Positions 24,035-31,760 of a stretch of 64,000 bases of DNA are shown piece by piece. The DNA lies in contig NZ_JAUDUY010000003.1 of the NCBI RefSeq assembly GCF_030380815.1, positions 434,001 to 498,000 on the forward strand. The letters are read 5' to 3'. The translations under genes and the position numbers were made by a program. This stretch comes from Robiginitalea aurantiaca (GTDB lineage: Bacteria > Bacteroidota > Bacteroidia > Flavobacteriales > Flavobacteriaceae). Each line of letters opens with the position of its first letter. Position 1 is the stretch's first letter. The notes below the pieces were generated by a model that saw only the letters and a list, made by a program, of their open reading frames with translations, did not search any database and was not told where the DNA came from.

Positions 24035-24799
24035 TTATTTACACTTTTTATCTTTTAATAGTTCTATAGGTTCTTGCATTTCCTTCTTTAAATTAGACAA
24101 ATGCTGTTTCTGTCTAATCAGCATGGCTATATACACAATAAGATTGTCCTGAAACTTTAAGAATATTGGATTATTAGGGTCATTTGTCCAGTTGTTTTTT
24201 GGCAAAAGGGCAATATGTTCTCTATCAAGCTCTCGCTTTAGATAATCAACATCTTGATATCCAAATTCACTCATTGATTCAAAATCATCCATTCTGTCAA
24301 TAATGACATTCCGATTTTCTTGAAGTAGATTTAAAATATTGTTCAAAAATGCACTATGCTGAATAAGTCTGTTTTTAAGTTTTAAATCTGTTAACAGTTT
24401 TAACTGTCCCGAAGAGGTTATATCTTCAAAAGCAATATTACTGGGAACAAAAACATCTTGTCTTAGAGCAACTACAAATTTATTCAGTATTGTACTTCTG
24501 TCATTTGGTATTTTATTTAAATCTGATAACAGCTCTTTGCAGAGCTTTATTTTGTTGCTTATCAGTTCAGAAGTTTCATCAATTAATTTTTCATTTAACT
24601 CCAAGTCTTCTAAAATTCTACAGTAATAATCAGCTTCAGCAATCCTATTCTTTCGGTTTTCATTCCAATTATTAATTTGAAGGGCAATCAAAATTCCAAT
24701 AACAACAAGGATTATCTCTCCTAATGCGTATTGAATATACTTACCAGTTTTATTTTTCTCCATTAGGTCGTAACGTATTTTTCTAAAGAACTTAATCAT
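24035..24799 (-). CDS. DUF6090 family membrane protein (copy 5)
   Basis: A 254-residue protein. The N-terminus is MIKFFRKIRYDLM, then TGKYIQYALGEI, then the shared transmembrane helix (about residues 24-42), then NNWNENRKNRIAE. The long helical region has the familiar central block AFEDITSSGQLKLLTDLKLK. Its C-terminus is rich in Lys and Gln. The leader to the right of the start is nearly the same as for copies 3 and 4. The repeated occurrence of this family in one array suggests that the N-terminal part has a selected role or that the gene is preferentially captured. Its function is not known. Confidence 0.87.
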   Translation of the reverse strand: MIKFFRKIRYDLMEKNKTGKYIQYALGEIILVVIGILIALQINNWNENRKNRIAEADYYCRILEDLELNEKLIDETSELISNKIKLCKELLSDLNKIPNDRSTILNKFVVALRQDVFVPSNIAFEDITSSGQLKLLTDLKLKNRLIQHSAFLNNILNLLQENRNVIIDRMDDFESMSEFGYQDVDYLKRELDREHIALLPKNNWTNDPNNPIFLKFQDNLIVYIAMLIRQKQHLSNLKKEMQEPIELLKDKKCK

Positions 24800-24822
24800 T
24801 GGTTAGTGGTTGGACATAATGA

Positions 24823-24876
24823 AGCACAACGGTTAGTATAAAATGCGATTTATTGCATTTTATACAGTGTTAGCAC
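24823..24876. repeat. array element, minimal hairpin form
   Basis: The left arm GCACAACGGTTAGTATA and the right arm TATACAGTGTTAGCAC are joined by a perfect 11-bp stem, GTATAAAATGC (24836-24846) with GCATTTTATAC (24855-24865) and an 8-base loop. The stop codon of the next gene (24860-24862) lies inside the stem. Confidence 0.6.
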
Positions 24877-25441
24877 TTGTTTTTCTTCTTTCTTTTATTT
24901 TGCTTATTCCAAGCATGAGTAGCGTTATAATCAATGCAATAAAAAAGACTGTTGTTGTCATACTTTTAACCACTGAAAAAACTGTTGTGACTTTCGCGGT
25001 AAATGGCGAAAAATCAGGAAAATTGTACAACATTGTAATAATTCCAAAATTTTCTATGTAATCAGCTATTCCTGCAATTAGAGGTAAAAAGCAGAGATAG
25101 AAAAAGAAAGAGTCTAGTTTGTTTAGTTTTTTTAAAAAGAACCCAATCAATAGGCAATAGCTTATTCCAAAGAGAAATGGATAAATCATATCGACAGGTA
25201 GTTGATTCGTTAAATAAACCTGCCTTCCATTTTCTCCTAATGTCCCGAAAAGCATGTTTATGTATTCTAAATCGTATCCTAATGGCATCATGTCCAATAA
25301 TTTCAGGCCATTTGAAAATGTCATTGTTTTTGGTATTGTAACTGTCAGCATTACGGCATAAACCATATTTGTTAGAAGAAAAAGCAGCAGTACTTTTTTA
25401 CCGGTCAGATTCGAAACTATAATTTTCCTTATTCTCTCCAT
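24860..25441 (-). CDS. integral membrane protein with four helices
   Basis: A 193-residue protein with helices at about residues 15-37, 85-105, 112-135 and 158-180. A polar loop of about 45 residues lies between the first two (GYDLEYINMLFGTLGENGRQ). The C-terminus is a basic tail (KIKERRKTSANTV). The topology resembles small bacterial membrane proteins that carry no known enzyme motif. No family is recognised. It is the last intact gene before the recombinase remnant, and its stop codon is embedded in the repeat hairpin. Confidence 0.65.
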   Translation of the reverse strand: MERIRKIIVSNLTGKKVLLLFLLTNMVYAVMLTVTIPKTMTFSNGLKLLDMMPLGYDLEYINMLFGTLGENGRQVYLTNQLPVDMIYPFLFGISYCLLIGFFLKKLNKLDSFFFYLCFLPLIAGIADYIENFGIITMLYNFPDFSPFTAKVTTVFSVVKSMTTTVFFIALIITLLMLGISKIKERRKTSANTV

Positions 25442-25456
25442 TTATTTCTAATAAGT

Positions 25457-25473
25457 GCCAACTTGTTATATGG
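25457..25473. repeat. array element, terminal left arm next to the recombinase remnant
   Basis: GCCAACTTGTTATATGG resembles the left arms but lacks a right partner. The stop codon of the recombinase frame (25466-25468) lies within it. This may be the array end or an attI-like site. Confidence 0.45.
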
Positions 25474-25756
25474 AAACTAAAATAACACTTAATCCCTTTA
25501 AGTTTCCGGATAAGGATTTATTCAATAAGTCTTTATCCCGGGTACGGAGTTCGAGGAGTGCGCTATCCCACGGACTTTGAACAGCCAGCAGGTCTTTTTT
25601 GGCCATATGGGTGTAAATCGTGGTGGTTTCGGGTTTGGAATGGCCAAGCAGTTTTTGTACGAGTCGCAGATTTACCCCGTTCTCGATTTAATGTGCGGCA
25701 TAGCAATGGCGGAGGGTATAGGGGTTATTCATTTTTCTAATCCGCGAGCGGACTCC
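25466..25756 (-). pseudogene. C-terminal remnant of a tyrosine recombinase (integrase)
   Basis: Translation of this strand gives NNPYTLRHCYAAH, then an in-frame TAA (25688-25690), then IENGVNLRLVQKLLGHSKPE, then TTTIYTHMAKKDLLAVQSPW. It is clearly the catalytic C-terminus of a phage/Xer/IntI-type tyrosine recombinase, with the LLGH histidine box and the IYTH tyrosine nucleophile intact. It is broken: the first Arg box and the whole N-terminal domain are missing, the usual His of H-x-x-R is Tyr, and a Leu-type position is a stop. The YTH...SP(L/W)D tail is shared by Bacteroidota recombinases and by IntI. Its stop codon overlaps the last left arm of the array. Confidence 0.82.
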
Positions 25757-25818
25757 AGGAGATACGGCGCTGCGGGCCGTGTTCCTTTGGTCCCCCGCCT
25801 GAAAATGCCAAAACCCTT

Positions 25819-25844
25819 CGCCACCAGAGGTGGCGTGGTTTTTT
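25819..25844 (+). terminator. hairpin followed by T-run (plus-strand)
   Basis: CGCCACC-AGA-GGTGGCG followed by TGGTTTTTT has the form of an intrinsic terminator for plus-strand transcription. No plus-strand gene is seen upstream, so it may be a leftover of a removed gene. Confidence 0.4.
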
Positions 25845-25846
25845 AA

Positions 25847-25889
25847 TTCCAGTCCCCTTAAGTACGCAAGCTTTCTACGGGGACTGGAA
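25847..25889. repeat. 11-bp inverted repeat
   Basis: TTCCAGTCCCC (25847-25857) and GGGGACTGGAA (25879-25889) are exact complements with a 21-base spacer. They lie between the recombinase remnant and the tRNA, where an attachment-site scar might be found. The function is unknown. Confidence 0.5.
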
Positions 25890-25894
25890 ACAAA

Positions 25895-25922
25895 AAAACC
25901 CGCTCCGTATGGAGCGGGTTTT
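25895..25922 (-). terminator. terminator of the tRNA-Phe transcript
   Basis: A perfect 12-bp stem AAAACCCGCTCC/GGAGCGGGTTTT with a GTAT loop, flanked by A and T runs, starts 12 bases downstream of the tRNA on the minus strand. It could also stop plus-strand transcription. Confidence 0.75.
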
Positions 25923-25933
25923 GGCGCTTTAAG

Positions 25934-26006
<73 letters not shown>

Positions 26007-26083
26007 TTTACGCGTTAAGAGAATCTTTCCCGAGGAAATAATCCCTTAATCCCTTCGCGCCGGAAGCGCTTTTGAAGGGGTGG

Positions 26084-26114
26084 CAAATATAAATTCAAAT
26101 TTAGCATTAACCAA
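26084..26114 (-). promoter_or_regulatory. promoter of tRNA-Phe
   Basis: On the minus strand, TTG (26112-26114), a 20-bp spacer and TATATTTG (26084-26091) match the Bacteroidota housekeeping promoter exactly. The predicted start lies about 70 bases before the mature tRNA 5' end, so a processed leader is expected. Confidence 0.7.
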
Positions 26115-26167
26115 CAAAATCTGTAAAAAAGCGGTATGATATTCTTTCAAATTATAATCTTTGTACT

Positions 26168-26896
26168 ATGAATCTCGTCATAGATGCCGGAAACACACAG
26201 ATAAAGTTCGCTGTTTTCAGAGGGAACAACCTGCTCCACCTGCAAATGGGGCCTCATGAAGACTTCGCGGATCACGTTAAAGGGGTTTTTGAAAAATTCC
26301 CCGGAATAACGGATGCCATTATTTCAGTGGTGAGCAACCTTGACCCCCAGTGTGTGGAGGTCCTTACGGTATTTTGCCGTGTTTATGTCCTGAGCCCTCA
26401 GAGCAAATTGCCCTTTAAGAATTCCTACGCCACCCCGAATACCCTGGGTCCTGATCGCATGGCCCTGGCTACGGCCGCCTTCTATCACAACCCTAACGGG
26501 AATACCCTTGTAATCGATGCCGGTACATGTATTACCTATGATATGGTTAACGACCATGGTGAGTACCTGGGCGGGGCGATATCCCCGGGTCTCTACATGC
26601 GTTATAACGCCCTGCACGAGTATACGGACAAATTGCCCAAGCTCACGCCCGAAAACATTCTGGATTTCATCGGAAATGCTACCGAATCCAGTATACACAG
26701 CGGCGTTGTAAACGGGATTACCCTTGAAATTGATGGGGTAATTGAGCAGTATTCCAAAAGGTTCCACCATTTAACAGTTATTTTAACAGGAGGGGACGCT
26801 CAATTTTTGTCTAAGCGGGTAAAAAATACCATATTTGCCCATTCTAATTTTCTCCTGGAGGGCTTGAACCAGCTGCTGGAATACAACAAAAGCTAG
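26168..26896 (+). CDS. coaX: type III pantothenate kinase
   Basis: A 242-residue enzyme that phosphorylates pantothenate in the first step of coenzyme A synthesis. It belongs to the ASKHA fold. The phosphate-1 motif DAGNTQIKFAVF starts at residue 6. GPDR (around residue 94) and the DAGTCITYD block (around residue 117) are the substrate and metal sites. TGGDAQFL is the adenosine-motif equivalent. The length is usual for the family. It is the first gene of a same-strand run, and its stop TAG is followed at once by the ATG of the next gene. Confidence 0.96.
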   Translation: MNLVIDAGNTQIKFAVFRGNNLLHLQMGPHEDFADHVKGVFEKFPGITDAIISVVSNLDPQCVEVLTVFCRVYVLSPQSKLPFKNSYATPNTLGPDRMALATAAFYHNPNGNTLVIDAGTCITYDMVNDHGEYLGGAISPGLYMRYNALHEYTDKLPKLTPENILDFIGNATESSIHSGVVNGITLEIDGVIEQYSKRFHHLTVILTGGDAQFLSKRVKNTIFAHSNFLLEGLNQLLEYNKS

Positions 26897-28162
26897 ATGG
26901 TAAAAAAAATTGTTCTCGCATTACTGTGTTTTGCGACTTATGCGGTGTCGGCCCAGAATGGCACAGTCTCCCCTTACTCCCTGTTTGGTGTTGGTGATCT
27001 GATGACTGTTCGGACGGTAGATAACCAGTCCATGGGTGGGCTGGGCATGTATACGGATAGTATCCACATCCACCTGAATAACCCTGCGTCTTTGGGTAAA
27101 CTGGCCCTCACCTCTTATTCGGCTGCTGTTTCGCATAAGGAAATCCGACTGGAAACAAATGAGGAACAACAGAATACCTCGGTGGCCACCCTGGAATACC
27201 TCGCCGTGGCGCTGCCTTTACGGTTTCAGCAGGCTGGCGTGGCTTTTGGGATCAAACCCTATAGTGCCATGGGGTACAGCCTGATCAACGAAACAATAAA
27301 TGACGAGGGGTCTGAAGTTTCCACCCAATACAATGGGGAAGGAGGCCTGAACCAGGTGTTCCTGTCGACCGGATTCCGGTTAAGGCGGGACTTACATATT
27401 GGAGTCACTGTAAATTATTTCTTCGGGAATTTAGAGAAGAGCAGGTTCCAGGTGGTGGAGGATGTCATTTTCGGAACGGTGGACCAGCGAAGGTCCAATG
27501 TGAATGGATTTGACTTTAACTACGGTTTGACCTATACTCCCAAATTTGATAAGTATACCTTGTTCACCTCCCTGAGGGTGAATACACAGGCAAACCTCAC
27601 CTCGGACAATGAACAGCAAATCGGGACACTGCTTCCCGAATCCGGGCAGAATATCGAAATTTTCGATGTGGACCTGGACGATGATAATCTCAGGCGTACC
27701 TTTATAAAGATACCCACAACAACGACCATCGGTCTCGGTTGGGGAGAAGATAAACACTGGTTTTTGGGTGCGGAATACAGTTTTCAGAAATACAGTGAAT
27801 TCGAAAATCCCTTCCTCCAAGAGAACAATACGGAGTATGAAGACGCGAGCAGTTTCGCCCTTGGAGGGTACTGGGTTCCCGATTTTGCGTCTATCGACTC
27901 CTATTTCGACCGGGTGACCTATCGGGCCGGCGTTCGTCTGGATAATACGGGTTTAATCGTAAATGATAAGCCGATTGAAAATTTTGGCATAACATTTGGG
28001 ATGGGTTTACCGATTGGTTCTGACTTTTCCAATTTGAATCTCGGATTTGAAATGGGGAGAAAGGGCACTACAATGAACAATTTGGTGCGGGAGAGTTATT
28101 TCAAAATCAGCCTGGGACTCGCTTTTAACGCCAGATGGTTCATGAAGAGGCAGATTAATTAA
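26897..28162 (+). CDS. outer-membrane beta-barrel protein (FadL/OMPP1-like layout)
   Basis: A 421-residue exported protein with signal peptide MVKKIVLALLCFATYAVSA. The mature part starts NGTVSPYSLFGVGD and NNPASLGKL, followed by many short alternating strands. This is the pattern of long-chain-fatty-acid-transporter-like barrels, in which an N-terminal NPA-type segment plugs the barrel. The ligand is unknown. It starts directly after the coaX stop, so the two are translated from one mRNA. A gene of this type next to coaX and lptC recurs in Flavobacteriaceae, and a role in envelope transport is plausible but unproven. Confidence 0.78.
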   Translation: MVKKIVLALLCFATYAVSAQNGTVSPYSLFGVGDLMTVRTVDNQSMGGLGMYTDSIHIHLNNPASLGKLALTSYSAAVSHKEIRLETNEEQQNTSVATLEYLAVALPLRFQQAGVAFGIKPYSAMGYSLINETINDEGSEVSTQYNGEGGLNQVFLSTGFRLRRDLHIGVTVNYFFGNLEKSRFQVVEDVIFGTVDQRRSNVNGFDFNYGLTYTPKFDKYTLFTSLRVNTQANLTSDNEQQIGTLLPESGQNIEIFDVDLDDDNLRRTFIKIPTTTTIGLGWGEDKHWFLGAEYSFQKYSEFENPFLQENNTEYEDASSFALGGYWVPDFASIDSYFDRVTYRAGVRLDNTGLIVNDKPIENFGITFGMGLPIGSDFSNLNLGFEMGRKGTTMNNLVRESYFKISLGLAFNARWFMKRQIN

Positions 28163-28203
28163 TGAAAAATTACTAATTTACGCACCCCTTAATAAATGAC
28201 AAG

Positions 28204-29574
28204 ATGAAAAAGAATGTTATCCTGATGATGGTTGCGGTTTTAGGATTCTCAAGTGTTGGCTTCAGCCAGGCTCAGAATCCTGAATGTATGACCAATCTTT
28301 CCATTTATGCAGAGCACGCCAAAGTGAAGAATTACGAGGCAGCCTATGCGCCCTGGAAAATGGTTTATGAAGCATGTCCTGGTATCAACAAGGCCAATTT
28401 TTCTCTGGGAGAAAAGATCCTGGATTATAAAATTGACAACACCACCGGTGCCGAGAAGAAAGCCTTTGTTGACGAACTCTTAGCGCTTCACGATAAGAGT
28501 ATGGAGTATTTCCCTAAGAACTATACTCTGGCTAGCGTCAACAGTGATAAGGCCTCCCTGATGTACGACAATAAAATGGCGGACGATGAGGAGATTTACA
28601 ACATGCTCTCCAAAGCCTTTAAAGAAGACCGGGCCAATTTTGACAACCCCAAGGCCCTCTACCTCTATTTTTCATCCTTAGTGAACCTTCACAATGCAGG
28701 AAAAAAGGACCTTCAGGAGGTTTTCGACGTCTATGACGACGTAACTGAGAAGATCGAAGAGGAAAATGAGAAATACCTCGTCCGCATCAATAAGTTGCTC
28801 CCGAAAGAAGAGGCGGGAACACTTACAGCTAAAGAAAAGAAGCAGCTGCGGGCCTACAACAGTTATTCTGAGAATTACGGTAAAATCTCTGGCAGTATCG
28901 ATTCCAAATTGGGAGCGCTGGCGGATTGTGAAAACCTGATTCCGCTGTATAGAAAGAATTTCGATGCGAAGAAAAATGATGTCGAGTGGGTTAAGCGGGC
29001 AGTAGGCCGTATGTTCTCTAAAGAATGTACTGATGATCCGTTATTCCGCGAGCTTTTCGAAGCCCAATTGGCTTTGGAGCCTTCGGCAAGTGCTTACCTT
29101 TATGGAGGTGCTCTTAAGGCCAAGGACGGCGACAGTAAAGGAGCCCTGGCAGATTTCGACAAGGCGGCAGAACTGGAGACAGATGCTAAAAAGAAATCAG
29201 ACATCCTCTATAAGTCGGCTACGGTATCGAGAAGGTTCAGCAAGTCGCAGGCAAGAAGTTATGCCAACAAGGCAATTCAGGCGAACCCTTCTAACGGGAA
29301 GGCCTATTTACTCATTGCCAGCCTGTATGCTTCCAGTGCCAACGACTGTGGGGAAACACCTTTCGACAAGCGAGCCACTTACTGGTTAGCTGCTGAAACG
29401 GCGCGCAAAGCAGGACGTGTGGATCCTTCACTTAGTGGCAGAGCGAGTCAGGCTGCGGCCAGCTACAGCGCGAAAGCACCTTCCAAAACCGATATTTTCA
29501 ATTCGGGAATGGCAGGAAAATCAGTGACATTGAAATGCTGGATCGGTGCCACGGTTAAGGTGCCCAACCTGTAA
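28204..29574 (+). CDS. exported tetratricopeptide-repeat protein
   Basis: A 456-residue protein with a signal peptide (MKKNVILMMVAVLGFSSVGF, then SQA). It is mostly helical with TPR-like units: ALADFDKAAELETDAKKKSD and ARSYANKAIQANPSNGKAYL are clear, while earlier units are degenerate. Two Cys pairs (residues near 26 and 60, and NDCGETPF) suggest a periplasmic protein with disulfides. TPR proteins mediate protein contacts, but the partner here is unknown. It lies between the barrel gene and lptC with a four-base gap to lptC, which suggests work at the envelope. Confidence 0.82.
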   Translation: MKKNVILMMVAVLGFSSVGFSQAQNPECMTNLSIYAEHAKVKNYEAAYAPWKMVYEACPGINKANFSLGEKILDYKIDNTTGAEKKAFVDELLALHDKSMEYFPKNYTLASVNSDKASLMYDNKMADDEEIYNMLSKAFKEDRANFDNPKALYLYFSSLVNLHNAGKKDLQEVFDVYDDVTEKIEEENEKYLVRINKLLPKEEAGTLTAKEKKQLRAYNSYSENYGKISGSIDSKLGALADCENLIPLYRKNFDAKKNDVEWVKRAVGRMFSKECTDDPLFRELFEAQLALEPSASAYLYGGALKAKDGDSKGALADFDKAAELETDAKKKSDILYKSATVSRRFSKSQARSYANKAIQANPSNGKAYLLIASLYASSANDCGETPFDKRATYWLAAETARKAGRVDPSLSGRASQAAASYSAKAPSKTDIFNSGMAGKSVTLKCWIGATVKVPNL

Positions 29575-29577
29575 GGG

Positions 29578-30180
29578 ATGAAACCTCATATATACGATCG
29601 AGTAAGCATTGCCATGGCCCTGTCCGTGGCAATGTTTTTTTTGTCGTGTCAGGACACATATCAGCGCGTTGGGGAAGATCGCCCCGATTTGGTTTATCCC
29701 CAGGGTGAAGCCGAGAACTTTACGCTCACCTATACTGAAACAGAAGAAGATTTACAGTCCGAGGGAGAATCGGATTCCAGGGTAATTGCGGTTCTGGAGA
29801 GTCCGCATACCCGGGATTATGAAAACCTGAAATTTCCCTATCGCACCTTTCCCGATGGCCTTTTGGTCACCTATTACGACCAGGAAGGCAAGAAGAGTAC
29901 GATCCGGGCAGATTACGCCATAGTCTACACGGAAACAGATCTGGTTGACCTGCAGGGGAATGTAGTGGTTGAAACGCACGATGGGAAAGTGCTGGAGACC
30001 CCTCAGTTATACTGGGATCGGAAGACGCAATGGATTTTTACCCAGGAGCGTTTTACCTTTACCAATCCGGAAGAGGGTACCGTGCTCAATGGTCGAGGCA
30101 TGGATTTTAACCGGGATTTTACGTATTTTAATGCACATCAAACCGGGGGCGAAATGCTCGTAAAGGAAGAAGACTCATGA
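29578..30180 (+). CDS. lptC: LPS export protein LptC-like (DUF1239) lipoprotein
   Basis: A 200-residue protein. A signal with a lipobox-like end (AMFFLSCQD) suggests lipid anchoring. The mature part has the repeated beta-strand pattern of the LptC/OstA jelly-roll: FPDGLLVTYYDQEGKKSTIR, DYAIVYTETDLVDLQGNVVV, then LETPQLYWDRKTQWIFT. In Lpt systems LptC passes lipopolysaccharide from the inner-membrane LptBFG complex to LptA. An LptE-like gene lies elsewhere in this window (59391-59918). The stop overlaps the start of the next gene by four bases. Confidence 0.85.
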   Translation: MKPHIYDRVSIAMALSVAMFFLSCQDTYQRVGEDRPDLVYPQGEAENFTLTYTETEEDLQSEGESDSRVIAVLESPHTRDYENLKFPYRTFPDGLLVTYYDQEGKKSTIRADYAIVYTETDLVDLQGNVVVETHDGKVLETPQLYWDRKTQWIFTQERFTFTNPEEGTVLNGRGMDFNRDFTYFNAHQTGGEMLVKEEDS

Positions 30181-30380
30181 TAAAGATCCTCAGATATACC
30201 GAATACCTCTATCTGGCAGTAGCTGTTATTTCACTCTACAAAATTGGAGAGTTATGGAGTATCGACCGCAATCAGGCATATATATTTATCTTCTTTGCTG
30301 TGGTATCCGTAGCGATGTTTCTTTTTCGTCGGAACTACCGCAAACGCTTCGAGAATCGTCGGGATCAGGAGAAACCCTAA
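30177..30380 (+). CDS. small membrane protein in the lptC operon
   Basis: A 67-residue protein with two hydrophobic helices (residues 8-25 and 36-52) and a very basic tail (RRNYRKRFENRRDQEKP). It overlaps the lptC stop (ATGA) and is followed 16 bases later by the CNNM transporter gene. Small proteins of this type at this position are common in Flavobacteriaceae operons. No function is known. Confidence 0.75.
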   Translation: MIKILRYTEYLYLAVAVISLYKIGELWSIDRNQAYIFIFFAVVSVAMFLFRRNYRKRFENRRDQEKP

Positions 30381-30395
30381 GGCTAGTTATCCATC

Positions 30396-31673
30396 ATGGT
30401 GATTATTGTAATCTCACTTTTACTTTCCGCCTTTTTCTCAGGCATGGAAATCGCCTTTGTTTCTGCGAACCGCATCTATCTGGAGATTGAAAAGAAGCAG
30501 GAAGGGTTGCTCGCCCGGGTGCTGACCAAACTCACGGCCAGTCCGTCAAAGTTTATCGCAACCATGCTGATAGGCAATAATATTGCCCTGGTGGTCTATG
30601 GGTTGTTTATGGGGGATTTGCTGATGGATTGGTTCTATCAGGTGTTGCCCTCCGAAAACATACTGGTGCAGGTACTCTTTGCAGATTTTACCCTGCTTAC
30701 CCAGACACTAATATCGACCCTGGTCATCCTGCTTACGGCGGAATTCCTTCCCAAAGTCCTCTTCCAGATCTATTCGAATACCTTGCTGAAGGCGCTGGCC
30801 ATCCCGGCCTATTTTTTTTACCTGGTTTTCTGGCCCGTATCTGCCTTTGTGATTTCGATCTCCGACTTCCTCCTAAAGACTTTTTTTAAAACTGAAGGCG
30901 ATGAGGTACAACTGGCTTTTTCCAAACTCGAACTCGGGGATTACATCACGGAACAAATGGAAACCGTCGAGGCGCACGAGGAAATGGATTCGGAGATACA
31001 AATATTTCAGAATGCCCTTGAATTTTCGGCCGTTAAGGCCCGGGAAGTAATGGTGCCCCGGACCGAAATCACGGCAGTAGAGCTTCATGAGACGCCCAAA
31101 AACCTCACCAAGTTGTTTACCCAGACCGGCTACTCAAAAATCCTGATTTACAAGGATACCATCGACAACATCATCGGATATGCCCATTCCTATGAGTTGT
31201 TTAAAAAGCCAAAAACGCTTAAAAGTATTCTCCTTCCCGTGGAGTTCGTGCCGGAAACCATGCTGATCCAGAACATCCTGAACGCCCTTACCAAAAAGCG
31301 AAAAAGCATGGCGGTGGTCCTCGATGAATACGGAGGGACTTCGGGCATCCTTACCGTTGAGGACATTATTGAGGAACTGTTCGGTGAAATAGAGGACGAA
31401 CACGACAGTACGGATCTGGATGAAGAGCAACTCTCTGAGAACACCTTCAAGTTTTCTGCCCGCCTGGAAGTCGATTATCTCAATGAGCAATACCGCCTGG
31501 ATCTGCCCGAAAGTGATGAATACGGGACCCTGGGAGGGATGATCGTCAACGAAACCGGCGAAATACCCGATAAGGATTCGGAGATCCGACTGGGAAAATT
31601 CCTCTTCCGCATCCTTGAAGTCTCCAATACCAAGATCGATTTGGTCGCCCTTGAAGTCCTGGAAAGCGACTAG
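30396..31673 (+). CDS. CNNM/HlyC-CorC family transporter-like protein
   Basis: A 425-residue membrane protein of the hemolysin-family (CNNM) type. A DUF21 transmembrane domain occupies about residues 1-185 (AFFSGMEIAFVSANR is its hallmark). A pair of CBS domains lies at about 205-325 (VMVPRTEITAVE; MAVVLDEYGGTSGILTVEDI) and a CorC/HlyC C-terminal domain at about 340-420 (YGTLGGMIVNETGEIP). Relatives are linked to magnesium or cobalt homeostasis, and some Bacteroidota members to gliding motility, so the exact substrate stays open. It fits the operon between lptC and ppiD. Confidence 0.9.
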   Translation: MVIIVISLLLSAFFSGMEIAFVSANRIYLEIEKKQEGLLARVLTKLTASPSKFIATMLIGNNIALVVYGLFMGDLLMDWFYQVLPSENILVQVLFADFTLLTQTLISTLVILLTAEFLPKVLFQIYSNTLLKALAIPAYFFYLVFWPVSAFVISISDFLLKTFFKTEGDEVQLAFSKLELGDYITEQMETVEAHEEMDSEIQIFQNALEFSAVKAREVMVPRTEITAVELHETPKNLTKLFTQTGYSKILIYKDTIDNIIGYAHSYELFKKPKTLKSILLPVEFVPETMLIQNILNALTKKRKSMAVVLDEYGGTSGILTVEDIIEELFGEIEDEHDSTDLDEEQLSENTFKFSARLEVDYLNEQYRLDLPESDEYGTLGGMIVNETGEIPDKDSEIRLGKFLFRILEVSNTKIDLVALEVLESD

Positions 31674-31760
31674 GATTCAGACCCGCGAAGGCTGCCGTTT
31701 TTTCCTTTTATTATTGGGTAGAAAATGGTATTTTCGCCCACTGATTTAAAGACCCTTAAC

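Larger units (their letters stand above)
7829..25473 (-). mobile_element. cassette-like array of minus-strand genes separated by attC-like inverted repeats
   Basis: From about 7.83 to 25.47 kb every gene is on the minus strand and the base composition is visibly AT-richer than the core genes to the right. Many gaps between genes contain a degenerate dyad element: a left arm of the type GCCAACGGTCTCGGCTATG just upstream of one gene, and a right arm of the type CATAGCCATTGTTGTGC reaching the stop codon of the next. Genes are small, functionally unrelated and often exported. The right end abuts a tyrosine-recombinase remnant. This is the organisation of an integron cassette array (or of a cluster of attC sites lacking an integrase). 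The mobility is inferred; the repeats and orientation are seen. Confidence 0.6.

Noticed and set aside
7829-25473. Classical integron with attI, intI and strict attC sites
   Set aside because: The arms do not fit RYYYAAC/GTTRRRY strictly and the only recombinase is a broken fragment in an unusual orientation, so only attC-like is claimed.
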